Positions 11,201 through 18,564 of a stretch of 64,000 nucleotides of DNA are shown in pieces. The position numbers were made by a program, and so were the translations under genes. The notes beneath the pieces were generated by a model. The model was not told the origin of the DNA, made no database searches, and was given only the letters and a program-made list of their open reading frames with translations. How positions within the stretch are numbered: position 1 is the first letter of the stretch; every line of letters starts with the position of its first letter. The DNA is taken from contig JAFTPT010000011.1 of assembly GCA_017463155.1 (NCBI GenBank), positions 1 to 64,000 of the forward strand, in the 5' to 3' direction. Origin of the DNA: Blautia sp. (GTDB taxonomy: Bacteria > Bacillota > Clostridia > Lachnospirales > Lachnospiraceae).

Positions 11201-13502
11201 AATCATACAGGTTGAAGGTGATGCCCTCGTCTGCGTTGTTGACCGTGGACACCGTGTCGGGGGTCTCATGCTGAGTGCCCACCTTGACGTGGATGGTACG
11301 CCCGCCCTCGGTCTTGACATCAAACTCCTTTCCCGCAGCGTCGCTTTTGACCACGATATCGTAGAAGGTATACGTGTGGCCCAGATTGCTGTCGGTAACC
11401 GTACGTGGGGTCACATTGGCAGCAGCCCTTACGGTGCTGTCGTTGCCGGGGTTGATCCAATAGTCGCTCTGATTCGACGGATTGTCCCAGGACCATTCAT
11501 CGTAAGGCCTGAGGACAATGCTGTCGCCAGGGCCGACAGTGATTTCCGTCGCTGACTCATCCAGGAACACCAGCCAGCTGGAGAAGGAATCGGTGGTGAA
11601 GGTGGTCGTGAATTCCTCGGCTGTGATGTTGTCGAAGGTGTCCATAACCTCCGTCTCGCCGTCCGCGGTGTGATGGATGACCTGCAGTTTCTTCTCCACG
11701 CAGCCGTTATCTTCCTGAACAGGCGCGTCGTTGATGAGCAACGGTGTATCCTCGTCGGAGAACAGACCCTTGAGCGCGTCACCGGCAAGCTTCACCTCTA
11801 CCTTGACCTCGCTGCCCTCTGCGGGCTCGATTTCCCTTTCGCCGTCCCAGATGGCAATGTCGAACAGCACGGGCTTCACCGGCTGAATCGCCAGGATGTC
11901 GTCCGTTGCTTCTTCGTTTTGATCCTCCGCGGCCAGCCCCGCTTCGATATTGCCGCGGATTTTCGCGTAATCCTCATCCTCCGGCAGGATCTCCCTGACC
12001 TTCAGCTCTGCGCCATCCGGAATTTCCGCGCTGTCATCATAGGTTACGATCACTTCATACTTTTCACCAGAATCAGAAATCACGTACGTATGGATCTGTG
12101 CATCCGTCACCCGGATCGTAAACGTGTCCCCGTTCTTCATGGTGATTGTCAGCGTCTCTTCGCTCGTAAACGGCTGCAGACTGATCAGTGCCCAGTCTCC
12201 GGCTTTGACCGTCTGTGCGTTGATCTCAGCGATCTGTTCTTCTGTCAGTTCTGCGCTGTATTCACATTCCAGTCCACGGCTATCTTTGATCTGTCCAACC
12301 GTTGTATCTTCTTCAACCCGGCTGACATCTACAAGTTCAGGGCTGCTGAATTCGACCTTCTCTACATTCGAAAGGAATTCGGCCGGATCCTCCGCGATCT
12401 CAAGTGCCTGTACCAGGTCGGAAAGGCTGATGAATCCGCCGCCGGGAATGCTGAACTCGAACGATTGTCCGTTTACTTCGTAGTGGAAGTCTACCGTGAA
12501 GGCAAACACCGAAAGGCCGTCGGTCGTAAAGACAGCCGTCTCGTCGTCACCGACCTCGATCCCAAGATCCTCGATCTTCGTTTCGATACCGGCTACCGAA
12601 ATATCGTCCGCGGTAATATCCGTGGCATCCTTTGTGGAAGCCACGTTTTCGATCACTTCCTCCGCAAGGGGAAGATGGAACACATTAACCGAATCCGAAC
12701 TCTCCGCGCCCATCTGTTCGGAAAGCTGTGCCTTCTTAAAGGAGAACGAGATCTCGATCTCATCTTCGTCCGGATGGTATTCGACTTTGCTGCCGGTCGG
12801 ATTCCCCTCCTCATCCAGCTCGTCGACCATGAACGCGATATCATAGAGGATCGTGTTCTTTTCCGTATAGCTCGGATTATCGAGAGGATCAGTCGAAGGA
12901 TCTGCGGTCTCCGTGTTCAGAGCCTCCATGTAGGCGTCGTAATTGTAGCCGTCCGTGTCCGGTGTCACAGGCGTCACCGTAAACTCGGCGCCCTCCGGAA
13001 CTTTTTCGGGAGCCTTAAGTATCGCGGTTACATAGTTATTTCTGTCCTCAAACTCGTAAAACGCTTCCTCTTCTTCCATCGGGTCCGCATCCGAATCCAG
13101 TTCCTCATCTGCATCCGCCGCTTCGCCGCAGGACAGTTCCTCTTCAGATTCGTTTTCTGTTTCTTCAAACTCTTCGATCAGATCGAGTTCGTTTTCCGGG
13201 TCAGGATCGTAGAACGTTTCGTCTTCGTCCTCTTCCTCATCCGTACCGGAATCGATCATCTCTTCCTCGATTTCCTCTTCCTCAGGATCAGACAGCTCAT
13301 ATCCGTCATCAAGAAACTTCTCGTCTTCATTTCCGTCCCATACTATTTCACTGAATGCGGAATCATCGAGCTCCGATTCTTCGACAAGCTCTGCCGGCTC
13401 ATCATAGAGCGCAGAGGCCGACATGGGAGTGACCGCCGTCATCACCATTGTCGTACTCAACATCAAGCTGATCAGCCTTTCCAGAAATCTTTTCTTCTTC
13501 AT
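5169..13502 (-). CDS. Giant fibro-slime/CnaB LPNTG adhesin (about 2777 aa)
   Basis: The start is the ATG at 13502, six bases after AGGAGG; the longer frame from 13520 only translates that ribosome binding site. Order of parts: signal peptide (1-30); Asp/Glu-rich linker (to about 150); two copies of an N-terminal module (about 150-680); a fibro-slime, PA14-like domain around 960-1120 with GDDDLWVFIDGKLVLDVGG; then many CnaB-type repeats (VQFELFDN, ARFQLKNG, AEFELYCDD and others) that usually form isopeptide-locked stalks; and LPNTGG at about 2736 with a membrane helix. This is a sortase-anchored surface fibre. The normal basic tail is replaced: after LLWRRRW the frame reads eleven unrelated residues and stops inside the next gene's frame, which marks a deletion junction. 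No sortase gene is in the window. Confidence 0.9.
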   Translation of the reverse strand: MKKKRFLERLISLMLSTTMVMTAVTPMSASALYDEPAELVEESELDDSAFSEIVWDGNEDEKFLDDGYELSDPEEEEIEEEMIDSGTDEEEDEDETFYDPDPENELDLIEEFEETENESEEELSCGEAADADEELDSDADPMEEEEAFYEFEDRNNYVTAILKAPEKVPEGAEFTVTPVTPDTDGYNYDAYMEALNTETADPSTDPLDNPSYTEKNTILYDIAFMVDELDEEGNPTGSKVEYHPDEDEIEISFSFKKAQLSEQMGAESSDSVNVFHLPLAEEVIENVASTKDATDITADDISVAGIETKIEDLGIEVGDDETAVFTTDGLSVFAFTVDFHYEVNGQSFEFSIPGGGFISLSDLVQALEIAEDPAEFLSNVEKVEFSSPELVDVSRVEEDTTVGQIKDSRGLECEYSAELTEEQIAEINAQTVKAGDWALISLQPFTSEETLTITMKNGDTFTIRVTDAQIHTYVISDSGEKYEVIVTYDDSAEIPDGAELKVREILPEDEDYAKIRGNIEAGLAAEDQNEEATDDILAIQPVKPVLFDIAIWDGEREIEPAEGSEVKVEVKLAGDALKGLFSDEDTPLLINDAPVQEDNGCVEKKLQVIHHTADGETEVMDTFDNITAEEFTTTFTTDSFSSWLVFLDESATEITVGPGDSIVLRPYDEWSWDNPSNQSDYWINPGNDSTVRAAANVTPRTVTDSNLGHTYTFYDIVVKSDAAGKEFDVKTEGGRTIHVKVGTQHETPDTVSTVNNADEGITFNLYDYDEGQTLDESSNKAAYWTGWNTNTVSQNDSSNTGDYTYADNKRIYHNNQDFNYKTALNNGHYLKFLGWGYSGKLSNHWSKGILDYTGTTVSPEIVKPDLVEKTISGGAKIKVPALNNFSEDLLYLFNPTSTFSSTDGAVQAYKDANGLFQKGSNGYYYYNSNQNYAWYNPDTNRFEVYEHTYQQHTGKNEAGNGKPIGFFPFHPYEPDTDTNGAHSTDANPNYGVSMNHNKYLNHHFGMDMAVEFSVPADGLDEFGNPITFEFSGDDDLWVFIDGKLVLDVGGLHQPVTASINFSNDVVMVNGQPDTTIQEMFNKSTSSDKTWKKGDDEPHTLQVFYLERGGCDSNLSIRFNLPTKLGKAKVDVVKRDSDTSTITPLQGVQFELFDNGRCEGNPIRKGTSNANGEVSLGELAIADANTTYYLKEKKTISGYVLDTNVYRIKPKLESGKIVRDSSNYIVMEVIDEEGHPLNPLENGAIVFPNDKIEKINVPAEKTWTHDVVTEDAQVTLTIKRYKLVDLTNGLYIVQDLNGKPDNYQFQADYTVTYPDGHQISVDYSAFESGIYKVPDTVPGEYTIVQNIRSGAPDRYNMTNDPGNFTRTVNLAEYPGAGARAEFDTTFTAKTGTLHLTASVTGSATKPDFKNVRYAIIDANGRKVGTATYAELSGNSGKNLTLPIGTYSVRALNVPDDPNGSLGTHTVKLNNVASDGSTLGNIVVTEGQTTNVAFNSNYSSAVSNCYFKVVHKYDSSKTFMQEKISNINGKGLKSGDKVTVTLYINKDKMYLNNQNDIPQVSNASYVYLQSESDNSAYYVYDVTFTVDNNKTIEFKVNEHDSNKDLIKGWNIRRAASASANAAPRSLLKAFAVSTGDSISLNNDAELPAAPDFKKYVKDSWTGTTMTLNKTNTPEAWHNVLMNLDATDSDGNKYYYYIENVVETGLEADAETICEIGTDENGKLQMISIDNYKDEDVSLTVNNTVKRQGALMLTKIITLNDADSTTSLTDGDYKFSIEGMAGTATADERHSVTIHFANGRAAWYKVDNEDQVNVVGLDNRWSVVLNDLTAGDYTITETEQPQNMTLKSVSGGNNDGNVAQKKITATVVAGDDTPEAQGARVEFTNNREETVKISVSKSWEPEPDPSDKPSVTFELRRYAKKTNGTINITLKDDNGAAIAGAEFELYCDDEPTGKIFTTDVNGQTSATGLEGPHKYKLVQKTTPRTYSMQGDGVKTESAELTVSDTSTAVQEVTTDDLMNKLLVTAATIELTLTDSGAGSGTQGAAIKDGTFVLYKNGELTDGVYTTGNDGKIKITVGPGQYQFIQTGTPDNYRMPGDPAVTPVVDVVDEPWREQEYTCSKTNDLKGKGTMVINLKKDGTLPIEGARFQLKNGEALIAEGATGSDGIVRFENVYEGVYTVHQVDVGNAGGDYTPADDQNNVEIRANSETNQEVQVSFVNNTTAGNVTFKLWKKQSKDSNPTNWELIETIPGKKVNQTYDFVATIDAGMYPNNVWFYWDTVEDFTSGQGYNHDLDSQNVSSLDPNGFNNGTYRFSFKPTEDNTTYNLVMVSGWGFSNIYSFSMEESAAAPSNSVPAMMPNTASRSVPRMLSISKVPARVNAADVDAWENAPADYVVDSEFTDKHIQVTLTNSPWSYTFPAQDKYDKNGDSYYYYVVETAHAPEEYVFSDREGDPTDSDKTFNFINRRPRHGGLEITKYVMYDDAVADTDAKKALLNGDYTFTVKKDGTPIAGSPFTITVTNGISNSLIIPDLEEGDYTVEETGFNGLTLKSATGGSSVENNIVTAHVTAGKNTQAELLHDASAAFTNSLVPASLKIIKVKKGDTETKLPNAEFQLTRKNSSGTYDSFENDAFEEIEINKTTHEKAKKGPFTVGSPGEIIINDLIYGDYKLKETKAPDGYIITDDEIAFTINVDGTVTVTGRTEDEDGHITYSDVNNMVTFKQKTSNTAVQVTIENEPGAALPNTGGPGTRVFYLLGSILTLFAGMLLWRRRWNYVRCNGSCL

Positions 13503-13622
13503 CGTGCTCCTCCTCATCAAGGGTCATTCTTCTTCCATATTTACAGCAGAAATGCTTACAATAGCCTCCACAATATATAAGGCTGTTTCAAGACAGCATA
13601 ATCTCCCTTTTTACATGATGTT

Positions 13623-13658
13623 AGTATACCACGGCAAGTCCAACAAATGTCCAACGAA
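13623..13658 (-). promoter_or_regulatory. Promoter of the giant adhesin with a tandem 11-bp repeat
   Basis: Minus-strand copies TTCGTTGGACA and TTTGTTGGACT (13637-13658) lie in tandem, eight bases before a TATACT -10 box (13623-13628). This is the same spacing as in front of the paralogue at 1701. Flanking bases have drifted more than the repeat, so it is a likely binding site for an activator, possibly a direct-repeat binder of the LytTR kind. The regulator is unknown. Confidence 0.55.
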
Positions 13659-13782
13659 ACGTCCGCGAAAAGCTGTTCACTTCGTACTAATTATGTTATT
13701 TTTGTATCCATTTTCGTTATCACCGTTCGCAAACAATCCTGTGTGACAAAATTAGCTCTTTTCTGCCAATCTTTCTTAAACG

Positions 13783-13806
13783 AAAAAAGCCCTGCTTTCG
13801 CAGAGC
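13783..13806 (-). terminator. Second intrinsic terminator after the GGGtGRT gene
   Basis: On the minus strand GCTCTGC-GAAA-GCAGGGC is followed by six T residues. It sits behind a first terminator and isolates the adhesin promoter region from transcription of the Fe-S operon. Confidence 0.75.
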
Positions 13807-13837
13807 AATTTCAAAGAAGTATTTAATAAAGCAAAAA

Positions 13838-13884
13838 AGGAGCAGGCTGGTGGCACCTGATTTCAGTGCCCGTCACCTGCTCCT
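13838..13884 (-). terminator. Intrinsic terminator after the GGGtGRT gene
   Basis: AGGAGCAGG pairs with CCTGCTCCT around an inner GGCAC/GTGCC stem, and T6 follows on the minus strand. It lies 25 bases after the stop codon. Confidence 0.8.
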
Positions 13885-13908
13885 GGTTGTGTTCTACTTA
13901 TGCAGTTA

Positions 13909-14919
13909 TCAGAACTTGCCGGCTGTTGCAGCCTCTTCTACGCTGACGGCCACGGCCACGGTCATGCCGACCATGGGGTTGTTGCCGGCGCCGATCAGAC
14001 CCATCATCTCAACGTGAGCCGGAACGGAGGAGGAACCTGCGAACTGTGCGTCGCTGTGCATACGGCCGAGAGTATCGGTCATACCGTAGGAAGCGGGGCC
14101 TGCAGCCATGTTGTCGGGATGCAGGGTACGTCCCGTGCCGCCGCCGGATGCCACGGAGAAGTACTTCTTGCCCTTCTCGTTGCACTCCTTCTTGTAGGTG
14201 CCGGCTACCGGATGCTGGAAACGGGTCGGGTTGGTGGAGTTTCCGGTGATGGAAACGTCAACGCCCTCTTTCCACATGATGGCCACGCCTTCCGGAACGC
14301 TGTTGGCGCCGTAGCAGTTGACCTTCGCGCGGAGTCCGTCGGAATAGGACTTACGGAAGACTTCCTTGACCTCGTTGGTGTAGGGATCGTACTCGGTCTC
14401 CACATAGGTGAAGCCGTTGATACGGGAAATGATCTGAGCGGCGTCCTTGCCAAGACCGTTCAGGATGACGCGGAGCGGTTTCTGACGGACCTTGTTGGCC
14501 TTCTCGGCGATACCGATGGCGCCTTCCGCGGCTGCGAAGGATTCGTGGCCAGCCAGGAAGCAGAAGCACTCGGTCTCTTCTTCCAGAAGCATCTTGCCGA
14601 GGTTACCATGGCCGAGACCGACCTTACGGGTATCGGCAACGGAACCCGGGATACAGAAAGCCTGAAGGCCTTCACCGATGGCGGCGGCCGCCTCGGATGC
14701 CTTGCGGCAGTTCTTCTTGATCGCGATCGCTGCGCCTACGGTGTAAGCCCAGCATGCATTTTCAAAACAGATCGGCTGGATGCCCTTGATCTGGTCATAG
14801 ACATTGAGACCGGCATCCTTGGTGATCTTCTCTGCTTCCTCGATGGAAGCGATTCCATAACTGTTCAGAACGGCGTTGATCTGATCGATACGTCTTTCAT
14901 ATGATTCGAATAAAGCCAT
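13909..14919 (-). CDS. GGGtGRT family protein
   Basis: The 336-residue product carries the motif GGGTGRT near residue 253 that names this conserved Clostridia family. The sequence is soluble, with no signal peptide or membrane helix. Family members are found beside a NifU-like Fe-S scaffold, as here: the scaffold gene ends 32 bases upstream and both share one transcription unit closed by two terminators. Conserved cysteines (FENACW, FCIPGS, ECFCF, NCYGAN) could hold a cluster, but this is inference. The biochemical function of the family is not established. The start has an AGGAGG site in the gap (GAGGAGGTTATAAAGT before the ATG). Confidence 0.85.
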   Translation of the reverse strand: MALFESYERRIDQINAVLNSYGIASIEEAEKITKDAGLNVYDQIKGIQPICFENACWAYTVGAAIAIKKNCRKASEAAAAIGEGLQAFCIPGSVADTRKVGLGHGNLGKMLLEEETECFCFLAGHESFAAAEGAIGIAEKANKVRQKPLRVILNGLGKDAAQIISRINGFTYVETEYDPYTNEVKEVFRKSYSDGLRAKVNCYGANSVPEGVAIMWKEGVDVSITGNSTNPTRFQHPVAGTYKKECNEKGKKYFSVASGGGTGRTLHPDNMAAGPASYGMTDTLGRMHSDAQFAGSSSVPAHVEMMGLIGAGNNPMVGMTVAVAVSVEEAATAGKF

Positions 14920-14951
14920 TACTTTATAACCTCCTCATCAAAAAATCAATA

Positions 14952-15644
14952 TTATTCTTTTCTCGGGTCAATAATCTTCACTGCATCCGCGACACGGCCG
15001 TACTGGCCTTTTGCCTTTTCCCATGCGGTATTCGGGTCATCGCCTTTTTTGATGAAGTCGGTCATTTTGCCAAGGCTTACAAACTGGTAGCCGATGATCT
15101 CGTTGTCGGCGTCAAGAGCGATGCCGGTAACATAGCCTTCTGCCATTTCCAGATAACGTGGTCCCTTTTTGAGGGTTCCGTACATGGTACCCACCTGTGA
15201 ACGGAGTCCCTTGCCCAGGTCCTCAAGTCCGGCGCCCACTGCCAGGCCGTCCTCGGAGAAAGCGGACTGGGAACGTCCATAGACGATCTGCAGGAACAGT
15301 TCTCTCATAGCGGTGTTGATAGCGTCGCAGACAAGGTCTGTGTTCAGTGCTTCCATGACCGTAAGGCCCGGGAGGATCTCGGCGGCCATAGCTGCGGAAT
15401 GTGTCATACCGGAACATCCGATCGTCTCAACAAGTGCTTCCTGAATGATACCTTCTTTAACATTAAGAGACATCTTACAGGCACCCTGCTGCGGAGCACA
15501 CCAGCCGATCCCGTGCGTAAAACCGGAAATATCCTTTACTTCCTTCGCCTGGACCCACTTCGCTTCTTCCGGAATCGGTGCAGCGCCGTGATGCACGCCC
15601 TGCGCAACCGGACACATTTCTTCTACTTCGCGTGAATAAATCAT
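14952..15644 (-). CDS. NifU-like iron-sulfur cluster assembly scaffold protein
   Basis: The 230-residue product resembles the NifU/IscU N-terminal scaffold group of Clostridia that pairs with GGGtGRT proteins. Three cysteine-bearing stretches can be ligands: GWCAPQQGAC near residues 48-56, ETIGCSGMTHSA near 75, and TDLVCDAIN near 105; the GCSG motif is typical of these scaffolds. Such proteins assemble transient Fe-S clusters for transfer to apo-enzymes in the cytoplasm. The ATG at 15644 follows AAAGGAG by eight bases. It is the first gene of a two-gene operon with the GGGtGRT gene. No desulfurase lies nearby, so sulfur supply must come from elsewhere. Confidence 0.82.
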   Translation of the reverse strand: MIYSREVEEMCPVAQGVHHGAAPIPEEAKWVQAKEVKDISGFTHGIGWCAPQQGACKMSLNVKEGIIQEALVETIGCSGMTHSAAMAAEILPGLTVMEALNTDLVCDAINTAMRELFLQIVYGRSQSAFSEDGLAVGAGLEDLGKGLRSQVGTMYGTLKKGPRYLEMAEGYVTGIALDADNEIIGYQFVSLGKMTDFIKKGDDPNTAWEKAKGQYGRVADAVKIIDPRKE

Positions 15645-15805
15645 CTTTTTGACTCCTTTCAGGTTGATGAACTGTTTTGTTGTTATTGAAAAGCATCAAA
15701 CAACTTGTGAATATTTTCTCACACCGCACACGAGTTTGTCTACCCTAACATATTGTCATCAGCATGTATTCTCATACTTTTAAGATACGAATCATTCGGT
15801 TTTGA

Positions 15806-15834
15806 TTGACCTGCGAACAGATTGGAATTATAAT
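15806..15834 (+). promoter_or_regulatory. Sigma-A type promoter of the HTH-AAA gene
   Basis: TTGACC (15806-15811), a 17-base spacer and a perfect TATAAT (15829-15834). It drives the gene starting at 15941 and leaves a leader of about 100 bases. Confidence 0.8.
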
Positions 15835-15856
15835 GAAATTCAAAAGAAGTATCCTT

Positions 15857-15897
15857 ATTCGAATTCGAATGATGCGAAGCCGGATTGCATTCGAATA
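15857..15897 (+). promoter_or_regulatory. ATTCGAAT repeats in the leader, possible operator
   Basis: ATTCGAAT occurs twice, overlapping by two bases, at 15857-15870, and again at 15889-15896. All copies are palindromic and lie just downstream of the promoter. The gene behind them encodes a protein with an N-terminal helix-turn-helix, so autoregulation is a reasonable guess. Confidence 0.4.
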
Positions 15898-15940
15898 CGA
15901 CCGACAGGAAGCTGATCTGCCAGTTAAAGGGGGTATCGGA

Positions 15941-17689
15941 ATGGCTGAGATGATGAATTGTAAAGAAGCTGCCGAAAAATGGAACTTTACCGAACGATGG
16001 GTCTCGATCCTGTGCAAGCAGGGCCGGATCGAAGGGGCCGTGATGGTCGGACACCGCTGGCTTCTTCCCGTGGATACACCCCGTCCGGCCGATACACGTG
16101 TGCGTACGGGTGCCTACAAAAAGGAAACCGCGTCCGTCTCCTCACCCAAGGTACGTCCGCTCCCCCAGGGCATTACGGATTTCAGGCGTCTTTGCAGTGA
16201 CTATTACTATGTCGACAAGACTTCCATGATCAAAGACTTTCTGGACAGGAAGGCGCAGGTCTCCCTGTTTCTCCGCCCGCGCAGATTCGGCAAGACCGTC
16301 AACCTCGACATGTTCCGAACCTTCTTTGAGAACACGGGCGAGGACACTTCCTCCTGCTTTACCGGCAGGAACATCTGGAAAGCCGGCGACGTCTACCGAA
16401 GAGAACAGGGTAAATACCCCGTGATCTTCCTGACCTTCAAAGATGTACGCTTTGATTCCTTCGAAAAAGCCCTCCAGAAGATCCGCACGCTGGTGCAGAA
16501 GGAGTTTGACCGTCATTCGGAGCTCCTTGTGAGTGACAGATGCACTTCCTACCAAAAAGAATTATACCGGAACATGGTACTGAATACGGCGAACGAAGTC
16601 GACCTTTCCTCTTCGCTTTCCTTCCTCTGCGACCTGCTGACGGCGCATTACGGGATCGCGCCCGTCGTGATCATCGACGATTACGATGTTCCCTTCGTAG
16701 AAAGCCAGAGGCATGGCTATGCTGAAGAGATGGGCTCCTTCCTTCGCAATTTCTACTCCGCGGGTCTAAAGGACAACCGTCGCCTTACCTACGGGATCCT
16801 GGCCGGAACGGTACATCTTCCCGATGAAAGCATGATCCTGGATTCCTCCGCGGTCCGCTGCTACGATGTCACCACGCATGACTTCAGCCAGAGTTTCGGA
16901 TTTACCACCGACGAGCTGCAGAAGCTGGCGGAATACTATCACATGGCAGACCGTGCGGAAGCCATGGATGAATGGTACGGAGGCTATCACATCGGTAATG
17001 CTGTGCTGGTAAATCCCTGGTCCGCGGTCGCATGCCTCGCCAATAACGGCCGGCTCAAGGCCTACGATGTCAACGCCGGAGATCTTCATATCCTGGAGCT
17101 CCTGTTCCGTAGCGGTGCCTACGGAAGCATCCGCCATCTTCGCTCCTTCCTGCAGGACCGGTATGTCAAGACCCAGGTCAGCCTGCAGATGCGCGACGTT
17201 TTTGATCCGGACAGCCTCGCCGATATCTACGGTCTCATGGTCAACAACGGATTTCTGACGGTCATGATGCAGAAAGCGCAGCCGAGCGGGATCTACATGT
17301 ATGATGCCATGATGCCGAATATGAACGTGATCACGGCCTGCAAAAAAGAATTCCTCCAGTATCTGACCGGCAACGGGATCCTCCCCAAAGCGCCGGCCGC
17401 AACGCTGCAGGAAGCTCTCTATAACCGTGACGCTCTTTATTTCCAGCAGTCATTAAAACAGCTGATCTACCAGTCCGTCCGGGACAACAGCAGTTCCACA
17501 CAGGACTTTTACCAGGCGCTGATCACCGGACTCATCGTCCTTACCGAAGAATACTATGTGATCACGGACGTGCAGGATGTATCCGGGGATAATTATGATA
17601 TCCAGCTGATCCCCAACACCGAGTCCCTGCCGGGCGTCAAGATCGAGATCAAGGCCGGCAAGACGGTCAAGCTGTTCTACACCAAATAA
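15941..17689 (+). CDS. HTH - AAA-ATPase-like - PD-(D/E)XK family protein
   Basis: The ATG at 15941 follows AAAGGGGG by seven bases; the longer upstream frame runs through the promoter and leader and is rejected. The 582-residue product has an excisionase-like helix-turn-helix at residues 1-50 (CKEAAEKWNFTERWVSILCK), an AAA-ATPase-like domain with a RPRRFGKT Walker A motif near 112-119 and VVIIDDYD Walker B motif near 245, and a C-terminal PD-(D/E)XK-type segment (YDIQLIP then IEIK, near 550-575). Proteins with the last two domains are abundant, often multicopy, in gut anaerobes and their role is unproven. Two oddities: the fused N-terminal DNA-binding domain, and a C-terminus that stops soon after the IEIK motif, so the nuclease-like fold may be shortened. 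traX follows 75 bases downstream. Confidence 0.85.
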   Translation: MAEMMNCKEAAEKWNFTERWVSILCKQGRIEGAVMVGHRWLLPVDTPRPADTRVRTGAYKKETASVSSPKVRPLPQGITDFRRLCSDYYYVDKTSMIKDFLDRKAQVSLFLRPRRFGKTVNLDMFRTFFENTGEDTSSCFTGRNIWKAGDVYRREQGKYPVIFLTFKDVRFDSFEKALQKIRTLVQKEFDRHSELLVSDRCTSYQKELYRNMVLNTANEVDLSSSLSFLCDLLTAHYGIAPVVIIDDYDVPFVESQRHGYAEEMGSFLRNFYSAGLKDNRRLTYGILAGTVHLPDESMILDSSAVRCYDVTTHDFSQSFGFTTDELQKLAEYYHMADRAEAMDEWYGGYHIGNAVLVNPWSAVACLANNGRLKAYDVNAGDLHILELLFRSGAYGSIRHLRSFLQDRYVKTQVSLQMRDVFDPDSLADIYGLMVNNGFLTVMMQKAQPSGIYMYDAMMPNMNVITACKKEFLQYLTGNGILPKAPAATLQEALYNRDALYFQQSLKQLIYQSVRDNSSSTQDFYQALITGLIVLTEEYYVITDVQDVSGDNYDIQLIPNTESLPGVKIEIKAGKTVKLFYTK

Positions 17690-17764
17690 AACGATCCAGC
17701 TGCACGGGCAGGCGTTTTCCCGGAATGACTGCCGCCCATCGGAACAGCTCTTTTGGAGGACACT

Positions 17765-18490
17765 ATGACACAGACAGCAAGGCGGCCGGTCTTTCCCGAA
17801 CAGATGCGCATCATAAGCGGCAGCGGACTCAAGATGATCGCTGTGATCTGTATGCTCATCGACCACATTGGCGTACACCTTTTGAACAATACCACCGGAA
17901 AGACGATCCTGTTCCGTCTGGCCGGTACGGATTACACCCTGTACCGGGTCTCCAGGGATATCGGACGGATCGCTTTTCCGATCTTCTGCTTCCTTTTGAT
18001 CGAGGGATTTACCTACACACACAGCCGGCTTTCCTACGCGCGGAACCTCCTGCTCTTTGCGCTGATCTCCGAGCTTCCCTGGAACTATGTCCACGACGGC
18101 CGTTGGTTCGGCTATGGCAAGCAGAACGTCTGCTTTACGCTTCTGCTCGGATATCTGGGCTGCTGGGCGATCGAATATTTCCGCGAACAGCAGCTTTTGC
18201 AGATCGGCTGCGTACTGGCGCTCCTCGCGGTCTCCTTCAGGCTTTCCGCCGATTACGGCTGGCGGGGGTATATCTTCATCCTCATCATGTACGCATTCCG
18301 GTATGAAGCCGCCACCCAGGCGATCATCGGCAGCTGCTGGCTGTACTATGAATGGAAGGCCTGCTTCGCCTTCATTCCGATCAACCTCTACAACGGAAAG
18401 CGCGGCTTTATCCGTGGAAAATGGTTCAAGTACGCGTTCTACGCGTTCTATCCCGTTCATCTCATGATCCTGGCACTGCTCAAATTCTGA
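17765..18490 (+). CDS. TraX family membrane protein
   Basis: The 241-residue product is strongly hydrophobic with about seven membrane helices and matches the TraX pattern: an early MIAVICMLIDHIG helix, GRIAFPIFCFLLIEG, and a C-terminal YAFYPVHLMIL segment. F-plasmid TraX acetylates the pilin N-terminus; chromosomal homologues in Firmicutes are common and their substrates are unknown, so conjugation should not be assumed. The ATG at 17765 is chosen because GGAGG lies five bases before it; an in-frame TTG at 17753 would include that site. It follows the HTH-AAA gene on the same strand and may be cotranscribed. Confidence 0.85.
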   Translation: MTQTARRPVFPEQMRIISGSGLKMIAVICMLIDHIGVHLLNNTTGKTILFRLAGTDYTLYRVSRDIGRIAFPIFCFLLIEGFTYTHSRLSYARNLLLFALISELPWNYVHDGRWFGYGKQNVCFTLLLGYLGCWAIEYFREQQLLQIGCVLALLAVSFRLSADYGWRGYIFILIMYAFRYEAATQAIIGSCWLYYEWKACFAFIPINLYNGKRGFIRGKWFKYAFYAFYPVHLMILALLKF

Positions 18491-18502
18491 AGAACGGAAC
18501 GA

Positions 18503-18533
18503 GGGGACGGTTCTTGCCCGAAGAACCGTCCCC
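18503..18533. repeat. GGGGACGGTTCTT inverted repeat between convergent genes
   Basis: GGGGACGGTTCTT and its exact complement flank a five-base loop. The hairpin sits between traX and the convergent GlmU-like gene and may end transcription from both sides, although no good T-run follows. The same GGGGACGGTTCT core recurs at 29860, so it is probably a dispersed genomic repeat. Confidence 0.7.
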
Positions 18534-18564
18534 TTGTCTTGCCGAGAACCTTTTCCCGTTTTTC

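Noticed and set aside
11670-13580. 636-codon plus-strand frame opposite the giant adhesin
   Set aside because: It is a mirror of the acidic, codon-biased coding strand; composition is not protein-like and no ribosome binding site is seen.
15806-15940. 45-residue N-terminal extension of the HTH-AAA protein
   Set aside because: It would start at the -35 box and run through the promoter; the ATG at 15941 has its own ribosome binding site.
17765-18490. traX as evidence of a conjugative element
   Set aside because: Chromosomal TraX homologues are common in Clostridia, and no relaxase, coupling protein, integrase or attachment site is seen here.
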